Source: Hetaerina americana (lineage: Eukaryota > Arthropoda > Insecta > Odonata > Calopterygidae). Taken from it: DNA of 64,000 nt. How positions within the stretch are numbered: position 1 is the stretch's first letter; every line of letters begins with the position of its first letter. Location: assembly GCA_022747635.1 (NCBI GenBank), contig JAKTNV010000003.1, positions 98,622,454-98,686,453 of the forward strand, written 5' to 3'. This document shows positions 60,501-64,000 of the stretch, one piece after another. Made by a program: the position numbers and the translations under genes. The notes beneath the pieces were generated by a model. The model did no database searches, was not told the origin of the DNA, and was given only the letters and a program-made list of their open reading frames with translations.

Positions 60501-60712
60501 AACTGATGAAGATAGAGGAAGCAATACTGCATCCGTGAATTTAAGGGGGAAGAAAGGCTGGCATCAAGGGAGATAGAGGGAGTCTCTCATGTTTGATAAG
60601 ATAAGCCCGAGATTGAGGCGGGGGATTCATGAAAACATCGTCCGAGGAGCGTACGTGATGCATAGCAACACATTCGCCCACGACAAACTTCCCATTTTAC
60701 GTTCACATCCCT
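57501..60712. other. AT-rich spacer with one higher-complexity block
   Basis: Mostly AT-rich with no supported gene. The block 58870-59480 is less AT-rich and includes TTTTATCGCATGCAAAATC and a second GCATGCAA nearby. It could be a conserved enhancer, but that needs comparison with other species. Confidence 0.45.
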
Positions 60713-60722
60713 CTATAAATAG
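60713..60722 (+). promoter_or_regulatory. TATA box
   Basis: CTATAAATAG is a perfect TATA-box match in moderately GC-rich surroundings. A start site would be expected near 60740-60750, close to the ATG at 60741. Confidence 0.4.
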
Positions 60723-60740
60723 ATTGCAGCGTGTTTGTTC

Positions 60741-61022
60741 ATGCACCGCATCGGTGGATTCACTGTGCGTGTCAAGTGTTCTGTCGTTGCAGGCACGCTG
60801 AAGGAAAAAGGGGCTAGACGTCCCGGCATTTATGAGTTTGTGGGCAGGCTGTTAGAATTGGAGTATACTATCGAACAGGAGCCTTGGTACAACATGTGCA
60901 GGAGGTTCACTATTGCAATGTCACGTATTATATATAACAATAAGAGAAACAGGAAAGTAAATAATACCAAATCCCCTATGACACTGGTTTTCACATGTCT
61001 CTCTGCATGGATTAACATTTAA
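60741..61022 (+). CDS. unrecognised 93-codon open frame downstream of a TATA box
   Basis: From the ATG at 60741 the frame reads MHRIGGFTVRVKCSVV and then a more protein-like part, RRPGIYEFVGRLLELEYTIE, with an EPWYNMCRRF motif. The stop is at 61020-61022. A good acceptor-like string (TCTGTCGTTGCAG, ending 60793) offers another possible 5' boundary for the conserved-looking part. I do not recognise the family; the middle vaguely recalls the C-terminal part of MULE transposases, but this is weak. It ends 56 bases before the direct repeat of the tRNA-like array. Confidence 0.3.
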   Translation: MHRIGGFTVRVKCSVVAGTLKEKGARRPGIYEFVGRLLELEYTIEQEPWYNMCRRFTIAMSRIIYNNKRNRKVNNTKSPMTLVFTCLSAWINI

Positions 61023-61077
61023 AATATTCACCGAAGAACAATTTGAGGATGCAATTGTAGGAGCATGTACTGCAAAC

Positions 61078-61089
61078 AGTCTAACGTTT
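61078..61089 (+). repeat. left 12-bp target-site duplication of the tRNA-like array
   Basis: AGTCTAACGTTT occurs here and again at 62759-62770, on either side of the array. Confidence 0.85.
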
Positions 61090-61127
61090 GCATTTCAATG
61101 CAACAATTTCAGAGCGTAAAAATCATT

Positions 61128-61200
61128 CGCCTTGACTGGGACTCGAACCCAGATCCCTCAATATCCGGTCGAGTGCTTTAGCCACTTAAGCTACCGAGGC
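61128..61200 (-). tRNA. tRNA-like copy 1 (pseudo-tRNA)
   Basis: On the minus strand a full 73-nt cloverleaf can be drawn. The acceptor stem GCCTCGG/TCAAGGC has one mismatch and one G-T pair; the D stem is GCTT/AAGC, the anticodon stem CTCGA/TTGAG, and the T stem CTGGG/CCCAG. The anticodon loop is CCGGATA, giving GGA as anticodon, but position 33 is C instead of the invariant T. A GGA (Ser) tRNA should also have a long variable arm, and this one has four bases. So it is a tRNA-derived promoter more than a working tRNA. Confidence 0.75.
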
Positions 61201-61461
61201 GTCCTCTTAAACTCTGAAATTTTGGGGCTTTTAAAGGAACTAGATGTTATGACGAAATACCGTACATACAATGTCACATGTATTCGTAGTCGTGCGCGAG
61301 GCGCCACTGTCCACGAGGTTAAAGCCAACTTTAAACACGTATGGTGTTTTCCCTTTGACAAATTCCAAAGAAACTGCGGGAGATGCCGCAACAGTAACTT
61401 TTAACGGAGTCATCCGCTAATGTGCATTTCAATGCAACAATTTCAGAGCGTAAAAATCATT

Positions 61462-61534
61462 CGCCTTGACTGGGACTCGAACCCAGATCCCTCAATATCC
61501 GGTCGAGTGCTTTAGCCACTTAAGCTACCGAGGC
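61462..61534 (-). tRNA. tRNA-like copy 2
   Basis: Identical to copy 1, exactly 334 bases further on. Confidence 0.75.
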
Positions 61535-61795
61535 GTCCTCTTAAACTCTGAAATTTTGGGGCTTTTAAAGGAACTAGATGTTATGACGAAATACCGTACA
61601 TACAATGTCACATGTATTCGTAGTCGTGCGCGAGGCGCCACTGTCCACGAGGTTAAAGCCAACTTTAAACACGTATGGTGTTTTCCCTTTGACAAATTCC
61701 AAAGAAACTGCGGGAGATGCCGCAACAGTAACTTTTAACGGAGTCATCCGCTAATGTGCATTTCAATGCAACAATTTCAGAGCGTAAAAATCATT

Positions 61796-61868
61796 CGCCT
61801 TGACTGGGACTCGAACCCAGATCCCTCAATATCCGGTCGAGTGCTTTAGCCACTTAAGCTACCGAGGC
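61796..61868 (-). tRNA. tRNA-like copy 3
   Basis: Identical to copy 1. Confidence 0.75.
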
Positions 61869-62129
61869 GTCCTCTTAAACTCTGAAATTTTGGGGCTTTT
61901 AAAGGAACTAGATGTTATGACGAAATACCGTACATACAATGTCACATGTATTCGTAGTCGTGCGCGAGGCGCCACTGTCCACGAGGTTAAAGCCAACTTT
62001 AAACACGTATGGTGTTTTCCCTTTGACAAATTCCAAAGAAACTGCGGGAGATGCCGCAACAGTAACTTTTAACGGAGTCATCCGCTAATGTGCATTTCAA
62101 TGCAACAATTTCAGAGCGTAAAAATCATT

Positions 62130-62202
62130 CGCCTTGACTGGGACTCGAACCCAGATCCCTCAATATCCGGTCGAGTGCTTTAGCCACTTAAGCTACCGAG
62201 GC
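62130..62202 (-). tRNA. tRNA-like copy 4
   Basis: Identical to copy 1. Confidence 0.75.
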
Positions 62203-62463
62203 GTCCTCTTAAACTCTGAAATTTTGGGGCTTTTAAAGGAACTAGATGTTATGACGAAATACCGTACATACAATGTCACATGTATTCGTAGTCGTGCGCG
62301 AGGCGCCACTGTCCACGAGGTTAAAGCCAACTTTAAACACGTATGGTGTTTTCCCTTTGACAAATTCCAAAGAAACTGCGGGAGATGCCGCAACAGTAAC
62401 TTTTAACGGAGTCATCCGCTAATGTGCATTTCAATGCAACAATTTCAGAGCGTAAAAATCATT

Positions 62464-62536
62464 CGCCTTGACTGGGACTCGAACCCAGATCCCTCAATAT
62501 CCGGTCGAGTGCTTTAGCCACTTAAGCTACCGAGGC
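62464..62536 (-). tRNA. tRNA-like copy 5, in the truncated unit
   Basis: Identical to copy 1. It forms the left arm of the terminal foldback. Confidence 0.75.
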
Positions 62537-62584
62537 GTCCTCTTAAACTCTGAAATTTTGGGGCTTTTAAAGGAACTAGCTTAA

Positions 62585-62657
62585 GCCTCGGTAGCTTAAG
62601 TGGCTAAAGCACTCGACCGGATATTGAGGGATCTGGGTTCGAGTCCCAGTCAAGGCG
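62585..62657 (+). tRNA. tRNA-like copy 6, inverted
   Basis: The only copy in plus orientation, with the same 73-nt sequence. It faces copy 5 across a 48-nt loop, so the two would be transcribed divergently, each away from the loop. Confidence 0.75.
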
Positions 62658-62758
62658 AATGATTTTTACGCTCTGAAATTGTTGCATTGAAATGCACATT
62701 AGCGGATGACTCCGTTAAAAGTTACTGTTGCGGCATCTCCCGCAGTTTCTTTGGAATT

Positions 62759-62770
62759 AGTCTAACGTTT
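62759..62770 (+). repeat. right 12-bp target-site duplication of the tRNA-like array
   Basis: AGTCTAACGTTT, identical to 61078-61089. Confidence 0.85.
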
Positions 62771-62935
62771 ACTATTTTCCATACTGCAAGCTTAACGAAA
62801 TCCGCAAGATGATAAAATGAGCTTGGATGTTTTAGTTTTTCATTTAAATTACATTTCATAAAGGTATTTAAAAAAAATTAAAACTCTAGTTAACCTCTCA
62901 AATGGAATGAAAACGGTCGAGCTGAAGCGTAATAC
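62771..62935. other. short spacer between array and mariner
   Basis: AT-rich with no feature. Confidence 0.5.
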
Positions 62936-64000
62936 TACCTTGATCAAAAGGTTCCCGGAATAACCACCGTGTGGCGCTCCCATCGTTCCGATTTGAGTTC
63001 TGTTTTTTTTGTTAAATTGGTACATCTGTTGTTGATATTCCCTTTAAATCTTAGTGTCATAACTTGACATTTGCAAAAGTTACGTAGCCAAGAGTACATC
63101 TATCTCTGTGTGTGTTGGCGATTTTTTACAATTTCAGAAATGGATTTAAATTTGCAACAACGAACTTGTATTAAATTTTGCGTAAAAAACGGATTTAGTG
63201 GCGCACGGACGTTGGAAATGTTGGAAAAGTGTTTCGGCAACGATTCTCTAAAAAAAACGGTCGTTTACCAGTGGCACGAGCGGTTCAGAAGTGGTCGTGA
63301 GTCAATCGAAGATGATGAACGCAGTGGCAGACCATCGACATCGAAAGTCGGTGAAAAAATTGATAAAGTAAAAGAAATGTTGGTCAATAACCGCAAATTA
63401 ACCATCAGAGAAATAGCGGAGGACTTGAACATTGCCTATGGATCCGCCCAAGACATTGTGGTTAATGATTTGGGTTTCCGTCGTGTAGCAGCAAAGTTAA
63501 AGTGCCAAAAGACCTCAATTTCATGCAAAAAAGAGACCGTGTTGACGTCGCAAAAGACATGATTTGCGAGGCTGAATCCGATCCCACATTCATCAAAAGG
63601 ATCATTACTGGAGACGAGACGTGGGTTTATGAGTACGACACGCAATCCAGACATCAGGCAAGTGAATGGCGTTCACCAAATGAGCCGAGACCAAAAAAAC
63701 CACGTCGTTTTCAGTCAAAAAAGAAGGCAATGCTGACGGTTTTCATGGATTACAACGGTGTAGTGCATCATGAATTTTTGCCAGAAGGCCAGACAGTAAA
63801 CAAAGAGTATTATTTGGGCGTTATGAGACGTTTGCGTGAAGCAATTCGCCGAAAGAGACCAGAAATGTGGGCAGAAAACTCGTGGATTTTGCACCATGAT
63901 AACGCACCGTCGCACAGTGCTATCATTATTCGTAATTTTTTGACGAAAAATGCAACAAATACCATCCAACAGCCACCGAATTCACCTGATTTGGCTCCCT
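62936..64000 (+). mobile_element. mariner element, right end beyond the window
   Basis: The left end reads TA then CCTTGATCAAAAGGTTCCCG from 62938, a typical mariner terminal repeat (compare TGATCAAAAGTTCCCGGAA-type ends). The transposase frame starts about 200 bases in. The right terminal repeat would be expected roughly 240 bases or more past the window. Confidence 0.85.
63140..64000 (+). pseudogene. mariner transposase, near-intact, one frameshift, cut by the window
   Basis: The frame starts at ATG 63140 (MDLNLQQRTCIKFCVKNGFS). It has the N-terminal helix-turn-helix, the linker SGRPSTSK, and a second helix-turn-helix (LTIREIAEDLNIAYGSAQDI). At 63500-63501 two extra bases (AA) after GCAAAGTTA shift the frame; the second part then runs open from 63502 to the window end. 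It has TGDETWVYEYD (first catalytic Asp intact), LHHDNAPSH (second Asp intact) and NSPDLAP, cut just before the third Asp. Apart from the frameshift I see no stop, so this is much younger than the mariners at 2-4.5 kb. Confidence 0.92.

Larger units (their letters stand above)
61090..62758. mobile_element. tandem array of 334-bp tRNA-like units with an inverted end copy
   Basis: Four full units of 334 bp (boundaries at 61089, 61423, 61757 and 62091) are identical as far as I can compare. They are followed by a partial fifth unit to 62579 and an inverted partial copy at 62585-62758. Each unit carries a tRNA-like sequence with intact A- and B-boxes. The whole block sits between 12-bp direct repeats, so it appears to have inserted as one piece, in the manner of LINE-mediated retroposition. 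Identical units imply recent amplification or gene conversion. A repeated 90-codon open frame in each unit is a by-product, since it reads through antisense tRNA sequence. Confidence 0.9.
62363..62758. repeat. 174-bp foldback (inverted repeat) at the end of the array
   Basis: Bases 62363-62536 pair with 62585-62758 (positions sum to 125121 throughout) with a 48-nt loop at 62537-62584. I see no mismatch at the points I checked. The arm comprises the tRNA-like part plus 101 bases downstream of it, ending at GTTTCTTTGGAATT. Confidence 0.9.

Noticed and set aside
61132..62406. Four identical 90-codon frames, one per 334-bp unit
   Set aside because: They read antisense through the tRNA-like sequence and owe their identity to the repeat, not to protein selection.
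61089..62758. Reading the array as a cluster of functional tRNA genes
   Set aside because: C at position 33, an acceptor-stem mismatch and a GGA anticodon with a short variable loop argue against a working tRNA. The flanking 12-bp duplication indicates a mobile origin.
61089..62758. CRISPR-like array
   Set aside because: Repeat units are 334 bp with no distinct spacers, and the sequence is clearly from an animal.

Overview
The window comes from an arthropod, most likely an insect with a fairly large, AT-rich genome. It has no bacterial gene density, and it carries mariner transposons, tRNA-derived SINEs, long (TA)n microsatellites and metazoan splice signals. The key landmark is at 33484-33557: a hairpin whose two arms match, base for base as I remember them, the mature Hox-cluster microRNAs miR-iab-4-5p and miR-iab-4-3p. 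The opposite strand of the same hairpin would be miR-iab-8. This places the window in the bithorax-type part of the Hox cluster, in the interval between abd-A and Abd-B. In Drosophila, iab-4 is transcribed against the Hox genes and iab-8 with them. If that holds here, the Hox genes lie on the minus strand, with abd-A left of base 1 and Abd-B right of base 64000. No homeobox or other long conserved coding exon is visible inside the window.

Layout. 1-4900: AT-rich spacer, then two decayed mariners side by side (one on each strand) and a SINE. 4.9-16.5 kb: mostly AT-rich spacer with one possible micro-exon, one pyrimidine-rich island and a microsatellite pair around a foldback module. 16.96-18.87 kb: a large CpG-rich island with YY1/Pho-type motifs, which looks like a promoter or Polycomb/Trithorax-type element, with a good plus-strand splice donor at its right edge and a minus-strand donor to its left. 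19.7-35.1 kb: scattered short plus-strand exon candidates (19741-19810, 22292-22349, 31336-31430, 32981-33020, 34984-35079) around the miRNA hairpin. I interpret these as the spliced primary iab-4 transcript. 35-46 kb: AT-rich spacer with SINEs and minus-strand exon candidates, the best at 43157-43272, which may belong to the iab-8-direction transcript. 46.6-47.4 kb: an internally deleted mariner with perfect terminal repeats inside a microsatellite. 49.8-52.5 kb: two more plus-strand exon candidates and a GC-rich island. 54-57.5 kb: a SINE, microsatellites and GC-rich islands. 57.5-60.7 kb: AT-rich spacer. 60.7-61.0 kb: a TATA box followed by a short unrecognised ORF. 61.09-62.76 kb: an array of identical 334-bp tRNA-like units ending in an inverted copy, flanked by a 12-bp direct repeat. 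62.94 kb to the end: a nearly intact mariner cut off by the window edge.

Much of the non-repetitive DNA alternates between AT-rich spacer and 0.4-1.5 kb GC-richer islands with strong purine/pyrimidine strand bias. This fits cis-regulatory Hox DNA, but I infer that; the sequence does not show it directly. Protein-coding content is essentially transposase remnants. Exon calls rest on splice-site strings alone and need RNA evidence.
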